Source: Streptomyces lavendulae subsp. lavendulae
GTDB taxonomy: Bacteria; Actinomycetota; Actinomycetes; Streptomycetales; Streptomycetaceae
DNA length: 64,000 nt
Reading direction: 5' to 3'
Assembly: GCF_002803845.1 (NCBI RefSeq)
Contig: NZ_CP024985.1
Coordinates: 2,542,001-2,606,000 of the forward strand
Shown: positions 1-8,884 of the stretch, piece by piece
Layout of the letters: each line of letters starts with the position of its first letter
Numbering within the stretch: the first letter of the stretch is position 1
Translations under genes and position numbers: made by a program
Notes under the pieces: model-generated
Databases searched by the model: none
What the model was told of the DNA's origin: nothing
What the model saw: only the letters and a program-made list of their open reading frames with translations

Positions 1-537
1 CATGCGCAGGGTGGCCGGGAAGAGCTCCTTGGAGAGCTGCTTGGCGGCACGGCGCTGCGGGTTGGCCAGCTCGTGCGGGATCTCGTCGAGCCGGTTGCGC
101 ACCAGGCGGTCGACCTCGCTGTCGGCGAAGGCGGGGGCGCGCAGCGCCTCGGCGAGCAGACCGAGGGCCTTGTGCAGGCGGGAGGCGGGCACCTCCAGCG
201 AGACCCGCAGGCCGGGGTGGTCGGCGTGCGCGTCGAGCGTGGCGCCGCAGCGCTCCAGCTCGGCGGCGAACTCCTCCGCGGAGTGCTTGTCGGTGCCCTC
301 CGACAGGGCGCGGGCCATGATGGTCGCCACCCCGTCGAGGCCCTCGGGCTCGGCGTCCAGCGGGGCGGCGAGGTTGATCTCGACCGCGACGACCTGCTGG
401 CCCGGGCGGTGGCAGCGCAGCAGGGTGAGGCCGTTGTCGAGGGTGCCGCGCACGGGGGCCGGGAAGGCCCAGGGCTTGGCCTCGCCGGCCTGCGGGCGCG
501 GGTGGAAGGTCATCGTGACGGCTGCGGTGTCGCTCAC
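1..537 (-). CDS. M16 family peptidase-like protein, probable non-catalytic partner (partial)
   Basis: This is the 5' part of a gene that runs off the left edge; 179 codons are visible. The GTG start at 537 overlaps the TGA of the upstream peptidase gene (GTGA), so the two are translationally coupled. The translation begins VSDTAAVTMTFHPRPQ and shows the M16 N-terminal fold (DNGLTLL, then a beta-rich segment). Where an active M16 enzyme would have the HxxEH zinc motif, this protein has a GVATIMARAL segment instead. In M16 families, adjacent pairs commonly consist of one catalytic and one structural subunit, and this looks like the structural one. The function of the pair is inferred from family only; the C-terminal half is outside the window. 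Confidence 0.8.
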   Translation of the reverse strand, partial: MSDTAAVTMTFHPRPQAGEAKPWAFPAPVRGTLDNGLTLLRCHRPGQQVVAVEINLAAPLDAEPEGLDGVATIMARALSEGTDKHSAEEFAAELERCGATLDAHADHPGLRVSLEVPASRLHKALGLLAEALRAPAFADSEVDRLVRNRLDEIPHELANPQRRAAKQLSKELFPATLRM

Positions 538-1883
538 TGCTCCGCCCCCTCGTTCTCGTTCTCGTCGGACTCGTCGGAACCGGGCAGCGGCTCGTAGACC
601 AGCACCGCGCGGTTGTCGGGGCGCAGCCGGGCGGCGGCCACGGCCTGCACCTCCTCGGCGGTGATGTCCAGGACCCGCTGGACGGCGGTCAGCGCCAGCT
701 GGGGGTCACCGAACAGCACCGCGAAGCGGCACAGTTCGTCGGCCCGGCCGGCGACGGTGCTCAGCCGGTCCAGCCACTCCCGCTCCAGCTGCGCCTGGGC
801 GCGCTCCATCTCCTCGGCCGTGGGGCCCTCGGCGGCGAACCGCGCGAGCTCCTCGTCGACGGCCGCCTCGATGGCGGGCACCTCGACGCCGCTGGAGGTC
901 TTGACGTCCAGCCAGCCCAGCGAGGGCGCGCCGGCCAGGCGCAGCAGGCCGAAACCGGCCGCGACGGCGCTCTGGTCGCGGCGCACCAGGCGGTTGTGCA
1001 GGCGGGAGGACTCGCCGCCGCCCAGTACGGTCAGCGCCACGTCGGCGGCGTCGCACTCGCGGGTGCCGTCGTGCGGCAGCCGGTAGGCGGCCATCAGCGC
1101 GCGTGCCGGGACCTCCTCGACGATCTCCTCGCGCAGCTGAGCGCCCATGACCTCGGGGAGCGAGCCGTCGCGCGGCGGCTGCTTGCCGTCGTGCGCCGGG
1201 ATGGTGCCGAAGTACTTCTCGACCCACGCGAGCGTGGTCTCGGGGTCGATGTCGCCCACGACCGACAGGACGGCGTTGTTGGGCGCGTAGTACGTACGGA
1301 AGAAGTTGCGCGCGTCCTCCAGGGACGCGGCGTCCAGGTCGGCCATCGAGCCGATCGGGGTGTGGTGGTACGGGTGGCCCTCGGGGTAGGCGAGGGCGGT
1401 CAGCTTCTCGAAGGCGGTGCCGTACGGCACGTTGTCGTAGCGCTGGCGCCGTTCGTTCTTGACGACGTCGCGCTGGTTCTCCATGGACTCCTCGTCCAGG
1501 GCGGCCAGCAGCGAACCCATGCGGTCCGCCTCCAGCCACAGGGCGAGCTCCAGCTGGTGGGCCGGCATCGTCTCGAAGTAGTTGGTGCGCTCGAAGCTGG
1601 TGGTGCCGTTCAGGGAACCGCCGGCGCCCTGGACCAGCTCGAAGTGCCCGTTGCCCGGCACGCTCGCCGAGCCCTGGAACATCAGGTGCTCGAAGAGGTG
1701 AGCCAGACCGGTCCGGCCCTTGACTTCGTGGCGCGAGCCGACGTCGTACCAGAGGCAGACGGCGGCGACCGGGGTGAGGTGGTCCTCGGACAGCACCACG
1801 CGCAGGCCGTTGGCCAGCCGGTGCTCGGTCGCTGTCAGGCCGCCGGAGCCGGCCTGAGCTGTGGCCGTGTGACCCATGGGCAT
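534..1883 (-). CDS. M16 family zinc metallopeptidase (insulinase/processing peptidase type)
   Basis: A 449-aa M16 peptidase. The inverted zinc-binding motif HLFEH (HxxEH) is followed by LMFQG, and a downstream ENQRDVVKNE segment supplies the expected third zinc-ligand glutamate. This makes it the catalytic member of the pair with the overlapping downstream gene. No signal peptide is evident, so it probably acts in the cytoplasm on peptides or unfolded proteins. Two ATG codons lie six bases apart; a GAAGGGA sequence 4 nt before the first (10 nt before the second) leaves the exact start open by two residues. It is divergent from the topoisomerase IV gene across a 232-bp spacer in which I see no convincing consensus promoter. 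Confidence 0.9.
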   Translation of the reverse strand: MPMGHTATAQAGSGGLTATEHRLANGLRVVLSEDHLTPVAAVCLWYDVGSRHEVKGRTGLAHLFEHLMFQGSASVPGNGHFELVQGAGGSLNGTTSFERTNYFETMPAHQLELALWLEADRMGSLLAALDEESMENQRDVVKNERRQRYDNVPYGTAFEKLTALAYPEGHPYHHTPIGSMADLDAASLEDARNFFRTYYAPNNAVLSVVGDIDPETTLAWVEKYFGTIPAHDGKQPPRDGSLPEVMGAQLREEIVEEVPARALMAAYRLPHDGTRECDAADVALTVLGGGESSRLHNRLVRRDQSAVAAGFGLLRLAGAPSLGWLDVKTSSGVEVPAIEAAVDEELARFAAEGPTAEEMERAQAQLEREWLDRLSTVAGRADELCRFAVLFGDPQLALTAVQRVLDITAEEVQAVAAARLRPDNRAVLVYEPLPGSDESDENENEGAEQ

Positions 1884-2115
1884 GTGGTCCCTTCGATCGC
1901 GATGCAGAGATTTCTGTCAGACCTGCCACTGTATGCAAGCGCGTCGGCCACCGGAGAAGTTCCCGGGTCACGCCCCGGACCTCGTCCGGGGTGTCCCCGG
2001 GGTCGGAGTCGGCGTTGTCGGCGCCTCGGGCCACAATGGTCCGCGTCGACACCCGCCCGGACGGACCCGTCCGGCACCCGTACACCCCGAACCTTGGTTA
2101 AGGAGCCGCGCAGCG

Positions 2116-4572
2116 ATGGCCCGCCGCAGCACGAAGACCCCGCCGCCGGAGGACTTCGAGGAGAAGATCCTCGACATCGACGTCGTCGATGAGATGCAGG
2201 GCTCCTTCCTTGAGTACGCGTACTCCGTGATCTACTCCCGTGCCCTGCCCGACGCCCGGGACGGCATGAAGCCGGTGCACCGGCGCATCGTCTACCAGAT
2301 GAACGAGATGGGCCTGCGCCCCGACCGCGGGTACGTCAAGTGCGCCCGTGTCGTCGGCGAGGTCATGGGCAAGCTCCACCCGCACGGTGACGCCTCGATC
2401 TACGACGCCCTCGTGCGCATGGCCCAGCCCTTCTCGATGCGGCTGCCGCTGGTCGACGGCCACGGCAACTTCGGCTCGCTCGGCAACGACGACCCGCCGG
2501 CCGCGATGCGTTACACCGAGTGCAAGATGGCCGACGCCACGTCGCTGATGACGGAGTCGATCGACGAGGACACCGTCGACTTCACCGCCAACTACGACGG
2601 CCAGGAGCGCGAGCCCGTCGCCCTCCCCGCGGCCTACCCGAACCTGCTGGTCAACGGCGCCTCCGGAATCGCCGTCGGCATGGCCACCAACATGGCCCCG
2701 CACAACCTCGGCGAGGTCATCGCGGCCGCCCGCCACCTGATCCGCTACCCGGAGGCCGACCTGGAGGCGCTGATGCGCTTCGTGCCGGGCCCCGACCTGC
2801 CCACGGGCGGACGGATCGTCGGCCTCTCCGGGATCAAGGACGCCTACGAGAACGGTCGCGGCACCTTCAAGATCCGCGCCACCGTGGCCGTGGAGGACGT
2901 GACCCCGCGCCGCAAGGGCCTGGTCGTCACCGAACTGCCCTTCACGGTCGGCCCCGAGAAGGTCATCGCGAAGATCAAGGACCTGGTCGGCTCGAAGAAG
3001 CTCCAGGGCATCGCCGACGTCAAGGACCTCACCGACCGCTCGCACGGCCTGCGCCTGGTCATCGAGATCAAGAACGGCTTCCACCCGGAGGCCGTACTGG
3101 AGCAGCTGTACAAGCTGACGCCGATGGAGGAGTCCTTCGGCATCAACAACGTCGCGCTGGTCGACGGGCAGCCGCTGACGCTGGGCCTCAAGGAGCTCCT
3201 GGAGGTCTACCTCGACCACCGCTTCGAGGTCGTGCGGCGCCGCAGCGAGTTCCGCCGCGGCAAGCGGCGCGACCGCCTGCACCTGGTCGAGGGCCTGCTG
3301 GTGGCCCTGCTCGACATCGACGAGGTCATCCGGATCATCCGGGACAGCGACAACTCCGCGCAGGCCAAGGAGCGCCTGATGGAGCGCTTCTCCCTGAGCG
3401 AGATCCAGACCCAGTACATCCTCGACACCCCGCTGCGCCGCCTCACCCGCTTCGACCGGATCGAGCTGGAGTCCGAGCGCGACCGGCTGACGGGCGAGAT
3501 CGACGAACTGACCGGGATCCTCGACTCGGACAGCGAACTGCGCAAGCTGGTCTCCAGCGAACTCGCCGCCGTCGCGAAGAAGTTCGGCACCGAGCGCCGC
3601 ACCGTGCTGCTGGAGTCGGCGGGCACGGCGGTCGCCGCGGTCCCGCTGGAGGTCGCGGACGACCCCTGCCGGGTGCTGCTGTCGTCCACCGGTCTGCTGG
3701 CCCGTACGGCCAATGCCGACCCGCTGCCCGAGGAGGAGGGCGGCTCCCGCGCCAAGCACGACCTGATCGTCTCGCAGGTCGCCGCCACCGCACGGGCCGA
3801 CGTGGGCGTGGTGACCTCCTACGGCCGCCTGCTGCGGCTGTCGGTGATCGACCTGCCGCAGCTCCCGGACACCCACGCCGCACCGAACCTGGCGGGCGGC
3901 GCCCCGGTCGCGGAGTTCGTCTCCGGGCTGGAGGCCGACGAGACGGTGATCTGCCTGACCTCGCTGGACGAGTCCTCTCAGGGCCTGGCCCTGGGCACCG
4001 AGCAGGGCGTGGTCAAGCGGGTCGTGCCGGACTACCCGGCGAACAAGGACGAGCTGGAGGTCATCACCCTCAAGGAGGGCGACCGGATCGTCGGCGCGGT
4101 CGAACTGCGCACCGGCGAGGAGGACCTGGTCTTCATCACCGACGACGCCCAGCTGCTGCGCTACCCGGCGGGCCAGGTGCGCCCCCAGGGCCGTCCGGCG
4201 GGCGGTATGGCGGGCATCAAGCTCGCCGAGAACGCCAAGGTGATCCACTTCTCGGCCGTCGACCCGGCGCGGGACGCCGTGGTGTTCAGCGTGGCGGGCT
4301 CGCACGGCACCCTGGACGACTCGGTGCGCTCCGGCAAGCTGACCCCGTTCGACCAGTACCCGCGCAAGGGGCGCGCCACCGGTGGTGTGCGCTGCCAGCG
4401 CTTCCTGAAGGGCGAGGACCTGCTGGTGCTGGCCTGGGCGGGCAACGCCCCGGTCCGCGGCGCCACCGCGAACGGCGCTCCGGCCGCACTGCCCCCGGTC
4501 GACCCGCGCCGCGACGGCTCGGGCGCCGCACTGCCGGCCGACGTCCAGGCACTGGCGGGCGCCGCGCTGTAA
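2116..4572 (+). CDS. parC: DNA topoisomerase IV subunit A (ParC; GyrA2-type)
   Basis: An 818-aa type IIA topoisomerase A subunit. The start is the ATG at 2116, preceded by AAGGAG at 2100-2105; the open frame extends further upstream but without a ribosome site. The N-terminal breakage-reunion domain carries [16 protein letters not shown] and the catalytic tyrosine in AAMRYTE (Y133). The C-terminal third is the beta-pinwheel DNA-wrapping domain, with [14 protein letters not shown] repeats. It should pair with the ParE-like subunit encoded about 17 kb away on the opposite strand to decatenate replicated chromosomes. Streptomyces keep a separate gyrase near oriC, which is why this is called ParC rather than GyrA. 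A strong GC hairpin follows the stop. Confidence 0.93.
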   Translation: MARRSTKTPPPEDFEEKILDIDVVDEMQGSFLEYAYSVIYSRALPDARDGMKPVHRRIVYQMNEMGLRPDRGYVKCARVVGEVMGKLHPHGDASIYDALVRMAQPFSMRLPLVDGHGNFGSLGNDDPPAAMRYTECKMADATSLMTESIDEDTVDFTANYDGQEREPVALPAAYPNLLVNGASGIAVGMATNMAPHNLGEVIAAARHLIRYPEADLEALMRFVPGPDLPTGGRIVGLSGIKDAYENGRGTFKIRATVAVEDVTPRRKGLVVTELPFTVGPEKVIAKIKDLVGSKKLQGIADVKDLTDRSHGLRLVIEIKNGFHPEAVLEQLYKLTPMEESFGINNVALVDGQPLTLGLKELLEVYLDHRFEVVRRRSEFRRGKRRDRLHLVEGLLVALLDIDEVIRIIRDSDNSAQAKERLMERFSLSEIQTQYILDTPLRRLTRFDRIELESERDRLTGEIDELTGILDSDSELRKLVSSELAAVAKKFGTERRTVLLESAGTAVAAVPLEVADDPCRVLLSSTGLLARTANADPLPEEEGGSRAKHDLIVSQVAATARADVGVVTSYGRLLRLSVIDLPQLPDTHAAPNLAGGAPVAEFVSGLEADETVICLTSLDESSQGLALGTEQGVVKRVVPDYPANKDELEVITLKEGDRIVGAVELRTGEEDLVFITDDAQLLRYPAGQVRPQGRPAGGMAGIKLAENAKVIHFSAVDPARDAVVFSVAGSHGTLDDSVRSGKLTPFDQYPRKGRATGGVRCQRFLKGEDLLVLAWAGNAPVRGATANGAPAALPPVDPRRDGSGAALPADVQALAGAAL

Positions 4573-4580
4573 CGGCGGGT

Positions 4581-4623
4581 GCGGGGCGGGCGGTCCGTGC
4601 GGATGCCGGGCCGCCCGCCCCGC
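4581..4623 (+). terminator. GC hairpin after parC
   Basis: A 13-bp perfect stem (4581-4593 with 4611-4623, GCGGGGCGGGCGG pairing with its complement) closes a 17-nt loop eight bases after the parC stop. There is no long U-tract, which is usual for Streptomyces terminators. Confidence 0.65.
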
Positions 4624-4674
4624 GACCCGACTACTGTTTTCCCGGTACACGCGGGTGGGGGGAGAACAGAGCTG

Positions 4675-6846
4675 ATGAGTCGTCGGTCGAGCGGATTGAT
4701 CGGGGTCTGGGCGGAGGCCCAGCGGCAGCAGCAGCGGACGCAGCTGATCCAGCAGCGCGAGGCCGAGCGCCGGCAGCGGGCCTACGAACGGGACGCCGCC
4801 CGGGACCGGCGGGAGCAGCAGGCCGCCTACAGACAGCACCGGGAGGCCGAGGCGCGCCGGCGCACCGAGCAGCTCGAAGCCGAGGTCGCCGCCCTCCAGG
4901 GGCTGCTGGCCACGGGCTGCCGGGCACCGGCGTTCCGGATGGCCTCCCTGGTCCGTGACGAGCGGCTCGAACCCTTCAACCCCGGCACCCTCGCCCACCC
5001 GGTGCCGATGCCCCAGCTGCACCAGTTCCAGCAGCAGAGCAGCGGCTGGACCCTCGGCTCGGGGCGTCGCGCCCAGGCCGAGCGGGAGGCCCACGACCGG
5101 TATACGCAGGCGTGGCAGGCCGCGCACGCCGCCGAGCAGGAGCGGCTGCGGCAGCTGGCCGCGTACCGGCAGCAGTACGACCGGTGGGCGGCGGAGCAGC
5201 TCGCCGGGATCCGCCGCCACAACGGCGGTCTCACCGAACTGGCCGACGCGCTGCGCGCGGGCGATCCCGAGGCGGCGGTGGAGTACTTCTCGGCGGCGCT
5301 GTACGCCTCCACGGCCTGGCCCGAGGAGCTGCCCCGCCAGGTGTCGGCGGCGTACGACCCGGCGGCGCGGCAGCTGGTGCTGGACTGGGAGCTGCCCCGG
5401 TACGAGGCGGTGCCGGAGACGAAGTCCGTGCGGTACGTGGCGGGCACGGACCAGGACAAGGAGACCGCCCGGCCGGCGACGCAGCGCCGGGCGCTCTACC
5501 GCGACCTGCTGGCCCAGTGCGTCCTGCTGGTGCTGCGCGAGGTGTACGCGGCGGACGAGTTCGGGGCGCTGGAGTCGGTGGTCGTCAACGGGTTCGTGGA
5601 CGACCACGATCCGGTGACCGGCCGGGAGGCACAGCTGGTCCTGACGACCGTGCAGGCCCCGCTCTCCGCCTTCTCCGGGCTGCGGCTGGAGCAGGTGAGC
5701 GCGGTGGACTGTCTGACGGACGGCCTGCGCGGGCAGTTGTCGGCGCGGCCGGACCAGCTGACGGCCGTACGGGCGGGCCGCAGGCCGGGTGAGGTCGGCG
5801 GCGCCGGCGGTGTCGTCAGCCACGGCGGGCACGCGGACGGGGAGGAGGAGCCCGACCTCTTCCAGATGGACCCGATCGCCTTCGAGAACCTGGTCGCGGA
5901 GCTGTTCCGGGCGATGGGCATGGAGGCGGTGACCACGCAGCGGTCGGGAGACGGCGGTGTGGACGTGGAGGCGCTGGACCCGGCTCCGATCCGGGGCGGG
6001 CGGATCGTGGTGCAGGTCAAGCGCTACCGGAACACGGTGCCGCCGACGGCCGTGCGTGATCTGTACGGCACGGTCCAGGACAAGGGGGCGAACAAGGGGG
6101 TGCTGGTCACCACCGCGTCCTTCGGGCCCGGGTCGTACACCTTTGCCAACGGCAAGCCGCTGGAATTGGTTCCCGGGGCCGAACTGGTCGAGCTGCTGCA
6201 CCGGTACGGGCTGCGGGGGCGGCTGGGCGGGGGCGCCCGGGAGGCCGGCGTACCGGCGCAGCGGGGGGCCGGACGGAACGCGGGGACGGCCGCGCGGAGC
6301 TCGGATCCGGCCGCCGACACGGTCCCGGCCCTGCCCCTGGCACCGCCGCCGCCCGTCGCGGCCGACCGGAACGTGCTGGGGATGTCCTGGTCGGGCCGGG
6401 TCGCGCTCGACGTGTGCGCGCTGGTCTGCGAGGGCAACCGGGTGCTGAGCGAGGACCACTTCGTGTTCTTCAACAACCCGCAGACCCCGGACGGTTCGGT
6501 GCGCTCCCGTCCGCACACGGCGCCCGACAAGGCCGCCGTCGAGGTCGGCTTCGACGCCCTGCCCCGGCGTGCCGACCGCCTGGTCCTGGTCGCCGCGATC
6601 GACCCGGAGGCCGATCCCGACGCGGACCTGGCGGGCTTCACCGACGCCCGGATCCGGCTGCTGGACGCGGCCGGAGGGGAGATCGACCAGCTGGAGGTCT
6701 CGGACGGCAGGGCGGGCGAGACGGCCCTGGTCCTCGGCTCCTTCCGGCGCCGTCCGAACGGCGACTGGAAGTTCGTGATCGGCGGCAAGGGCTACCGCGG
6801 CGGCCTGGAGGACCTGCTGCGGGAGTACGGGGTCGAGGTGGCCTGA
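4675..6846 (+). CDS. Coiled-coil / Mrr-type restriction endonuclease / TerD domain fusion protein
   Basis: A 723-aa three-part protein starting at ATG 4675 behind a GGGGGGAGA ribosome site. Residues about 10-85 are a charged, Gln/Arg/Glu-rich coiled coil. Residues about 400-510 form an Mrr-type PD-(D/E)xK nuclease: GDGGVDVEAL near 425 and VQVKRY near 447 give the D...QxK catalytic core, followed by GVLVTTASFGPG. Residues about 567-720 match the TerD fold: SGRVALDVCALV, then EDHFVFFNNPQTPDGSVRS, ending in WKFVIGGKGYRGGLEDLL. The acidic calcium-binding cluster of classical TerD proteins is not obvious here. Mrr domains cut modified or foreign DNA; TerD proteins belong to stress and phage-resistance systems. 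A defence or DNA-stress role is inferred. No methyltransferase is adjacent. Confidence 0.85.
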   Translation: MSRRSSGLIGVWAEAQRQQQRTQLIQQREAERRQRAYERDAARDRREQQAAYRQHREAEARRRTEQLEAEVAALQGLLATGCRAPAFRMASLVRDERLEPFNPGTLAHPVPMPQLHQFQQQSSGWTLGSGRRAQAEREAHDRYTQAWQAAHAAEQERLRQLAAYRQQYDRWAAEQLAGIRRHNGGLTELADALRAGDPEAAVEYFSAALYASTAWPEELPRQVSAAYDPAARQLVLDWELPRYEAVPETKSVRYVAGTDQDKETARPATQRRALYRDLLAQCVLLVLREVYAADEFGALESVVVNGFVDDHDPVTGREAQLVLTTVQAPLSAFSGLRLEQVSAVDCLTDGLRGQLSARPDQLTAVRAGRRPGEVGGAGGVVSHGGHADGEEEPDLFQMDPIAFENLVAELFRAMGMEAVTTQRSGDGGVDVEALDPAPIRGGRIVVQVKRYRNTVPPTAVRDLYGTVQDKGANKGVLVTTASFGPGSYTFANGKPLELVPGAELVELLHRYGLRGRLGGGAREAGVPAQRGAGRNAGTAARSSDPAADTVPALPLAPPPPVAADRNVLGMSWSGRVALDVCALVCEGNRVLSEDHFVFFNNPQTPDGSVRSRPHTAPDKAAVEVGFDALPRRADRLVLVAAIDPEADPDADLAGFTDARIRLLDAAGGEIDQLEVSDGRAGETALVLGSFRRRPNGDWKFVIGGKGYRGGLEDLLREYGVEVA

Positions 6847-6877
6847 CCGGCGCGGTCGCCCGGTGCGGCCGTGGCCG

Positions 6878-7654
6878 TCAAGTCCCGCCGGGGCCCGTCC
6901 CGTCGCGGAGTCCACGGCCGTGGGGGACCGCGTCCCGGGGCCCGGGTTCCCGGGCCCGCTGTGCGCGGCGGGTCGCGGTGCGGGCGCCCAGGGGGAGGGC
7001 CGCCGCCAGGGAGGCCGCGGCCAGTGCCCCGGCCCCGGCGGCCGGCCAGCCCACGGCGGCGCCCGTCGGCGGGGGCCCGAACCGCGGCTGGGCCACGCCC
7101 TCCGGGTCCAGGGTCACCTGCGCCGTGCTGCCCACCGGGTGCTCCCGGGCCCAGTCGGCCCCGCGGAAGAAGCTGGGTGACGCGGCGAGGGTGAGGTCGC
7201 GGCCGTCCTCCAGCCGTACGTCCGCCAGGTGCACCTCCCCCGTGTCGGGGTTCCCACGGGTCCGGACGGCGGTGACCACGGCCGGGTGGGCCACCCCCCG
7301 GTCCCGCAGGATCTCGTCGGCGGCCCGCGCCGACCAGCCGTACGCCAGCGTGACAGTCCCGGCGTAGAGCACCCCGGCGGCGACCCCGGCCGTCCGCACC
7401 CCGCGCGGGCTCAGCCCCGCGGAGGCCGCGAGGAGGCCGAAGCCGACGATCCCCGCCAGGGCGAGGTACATCCAGGCCAGTCCCTGGACGCGCGACAGGC
7501 CGGAGTCGGCCCGGGTGTGCAGGTCCCACAGCATGAACAGCCGTGCCAGCCCGGTGAAGACGCCGATGAGGGCCGCCGCCCACACGCCCGCCCAGATCCC
7601 GGTCCACGTCCCCGCCCGGCCCGCGAGCCGCCGGTCTTCCCCGTCCGCGCCCAT
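6878..7654 (-). CDS. Hypothetical membrane protein
   Basis: A 258-aa protein with about five hydrophobic segments: near residues 18-42, 60-82, 88-107 and a C-terminal one near 200-220. Between them is a roughly 80-residue soluble stretch (ILRDRGVAHPAVVTAVRT through TAQVTLDPEGVAQPRFG), probably extracytoplasmic. The layout resembles the DUF3592-type membrane proteins common in Streptomyces, but I cannot assign a family with confidence. It is convergent with the nuclease gene, 31 bp apart. A longer open frame on the same strand in another phase (6792-7676) has no membrane pattern and is rejected as an artefact. Confidence 0.65.
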   Translation of the reverse strand: MGADGEDRRLAGRAGTWTGIWAGVWAAALIGVFTGLARLFMLWDLHTRADSGLSRVQGLAWMYLALAGIVGFGLLAASAGLSPRGVRTAGVAAGVLYAGTVTLAYGWSARAADEILRDRGVAHPAVVTAVRTRGNPDTGEVHLADVRLEDGRDLTLAASPSFFRGADWAREHPVGSTAQVTLDPEGVAQPRFGPPPTGAAVGWPAAGAGALAAASLAAALPLGARTATRRAQRAREPGPRDAVPHGRGLRDGTGPGGT

Positions 7655-7721
7655 CCGCCCAGCGTCCCGGCGACACCCGGCGGGCGTAAGGGCGCCGACC
7701 GGACCGGCCGTCGGGCCCGGC

Positions 7722-8870
7722 TCACCCGCCGGATCCGGGGTCCCCGTCCGGCCCGTCCCCGTCCGGCCCGTCCCCGTCCGGCACGCCCTCCGCCCGGTCC
7801 GCCCGGTCCACGTACCGCAGCACGCCCCACATGCTCTCCGGCGGCACGCTCCGCGGGTCCGCCTCCTCGCAGTCGGCCAGCTCGTGCAGCAGCCCCGGCC
7901 CGTCGAGGGCGGAGCCGATCAGGACGAGCTGCGTCCGGCGCGGCTCCCCCCGCCCCCAGGGGCCGGGGGTGAAGCGCAGGAAGCGGCCGACCGAGTGGAC
8001 CTCGTAACGCTCCTGGTGGCCGGGGACGCCGAACCAGACGAAGCCCTTGATCCGGTAGAGGCCGGCCGGGCGGCGGTCGAGGAAGTCGATGAGGCGGCGC
8101 GGGGAGAGCGCCTGGTGCGAGGTGAACTCGACCGCCTCGTAGGCCGCGTGCAGGTGCCCCTGGTGGTCCTCCCCGTCGGCGTGGTCGTGTTCCGCGGCCT
8201 CCGCGAGCAGGTCCTCGAAGGAGAGCTGTCCCCGGGTGCGCGACCAGGGCCGGCGGTCGAAGAGCAGCTCCGGGTCGATCCGCCCGTGTTCGGCACCGAC
8301 CACGGGGATGCCCGGGGCGCAGAGCGCGGCGAGTTCCCCCTCGACGCGGGCCCGTTCGGCGGCGTCCACGCGGTCGGTCTTGTTCAGCACCACGAGGTCG
8401 GCGACGGCCAGGTGGCGGTCGGTCTCGGGGTGCGCGGCCCGGGTCGCGTCGAACTCGGCCGCGTCGACGACCTGCACCAGGCCGCCGTAGCGGATGGCCG
8501 GGTTCTCGTTGGCCACGAGCATCCGGACCATCTCCTGCGGCTCGGCGAGTCCGCTGGCCTCGATGACGATCACGTCGATCCGGTGGACGGGTGCGGCGAG
8601 CTTCTCCAGGTACGCGTCCAGTTCGCTGCCGTCGACCGCGCAGCACAGGCAACCGCCGCCGAGCGAGACCATCGAGTCGCCGACCTGGCCGGCCACGGAC
8701 ATCGCGTCGATCTCGATCGACCCGAAGTCGTTGACGACGACCCCGACGCGGGTTCCCGCGCGGTGGGCGAGCAGGTGGTTGAGCACGGTGGTCTTGCCGG
8801 AACCGAGGAATCCGGAGAGGACGACGACCGGAACGGTCCGGGCGGGGGGAGCGGGCTGCCTGCTGTTCAC
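7722..8870 (-). CDS. CobW/COG0523 family GTP-binding metal chaperone
   Basis: A 382-aa P-loop GTPase of the COG0523 (CobW/YciC/ZNG1) family. It shows Walker A GFLGSGKT (residues 20-27), the family-defining metal motif CxCC in GGGCLCCAVDG (C74, C76, C77), NKTDR for guanine recognition, and the C-terminal CobW domain (VEFTSHQALSPRRLIDFLDR). A His/Asp-rich loop (HDHADGEDHQGHLH) sits before the C-terminal domain and probably binds metal. These proteins deliver zinc, or less often cobalt, to client enzymes. The start is GTG at 8870. The C-terminus ends in repeated DGDGPDGD units. No recognisable zinc-regulator site was seen upstream, and the citrate synthase gene lies only 14 bp away. Confidence 0.87.
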   Translation of the reverse strand: MNSRQPAPPARTVPVVVLSGFLGSGKTTVLNHLLAHRAGTRVGVVVNDFGSIEIDAMSVAGQVGDSMVSLGGGCLCCAVDGSELDAYLEKLAAPVHRIDVIVIEASGLAEPQEMVRMLVANENPAIRYGGLVQVVDAAEFDATRAAHPETDRHLAVADLVVLNKTDRVDAAERARVEGELAALCAPGIPVVGAEHGRIDPELLFDRRPWSRTRGQLSFEDLLAEAAEHDHADGEDHQGHLHAAYEAVEFTSHQALSPRRLIDFLDRRPAGLYRIKGFVWFGVPGHQERYEVHSVGRFLRFTPGPWGRGEPRRTQLVLIGSALDGPGLLHELADCEEADPRSVPPESMWGVLRYVDRADRAEGVPDGDGPDGDGPDGDPGSGG

Positions 8871-8884
8871 CCGGACGATCGTAG

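Noticed and set aside
2098..6915. A 1605-codon open frame on the minus strand over parC and the nuclease gene
   Set aside because: It is the antisense shadow of two real genes, an effect of high GC third positions; the translation is low complexity with no domain.
6792..7676. An alternative longer minus-strand frame over the membrane protein gene
   Set aside because: It lacks hydrophobic segments and codon bias; the 258-residue frame shows clear membrane helices.
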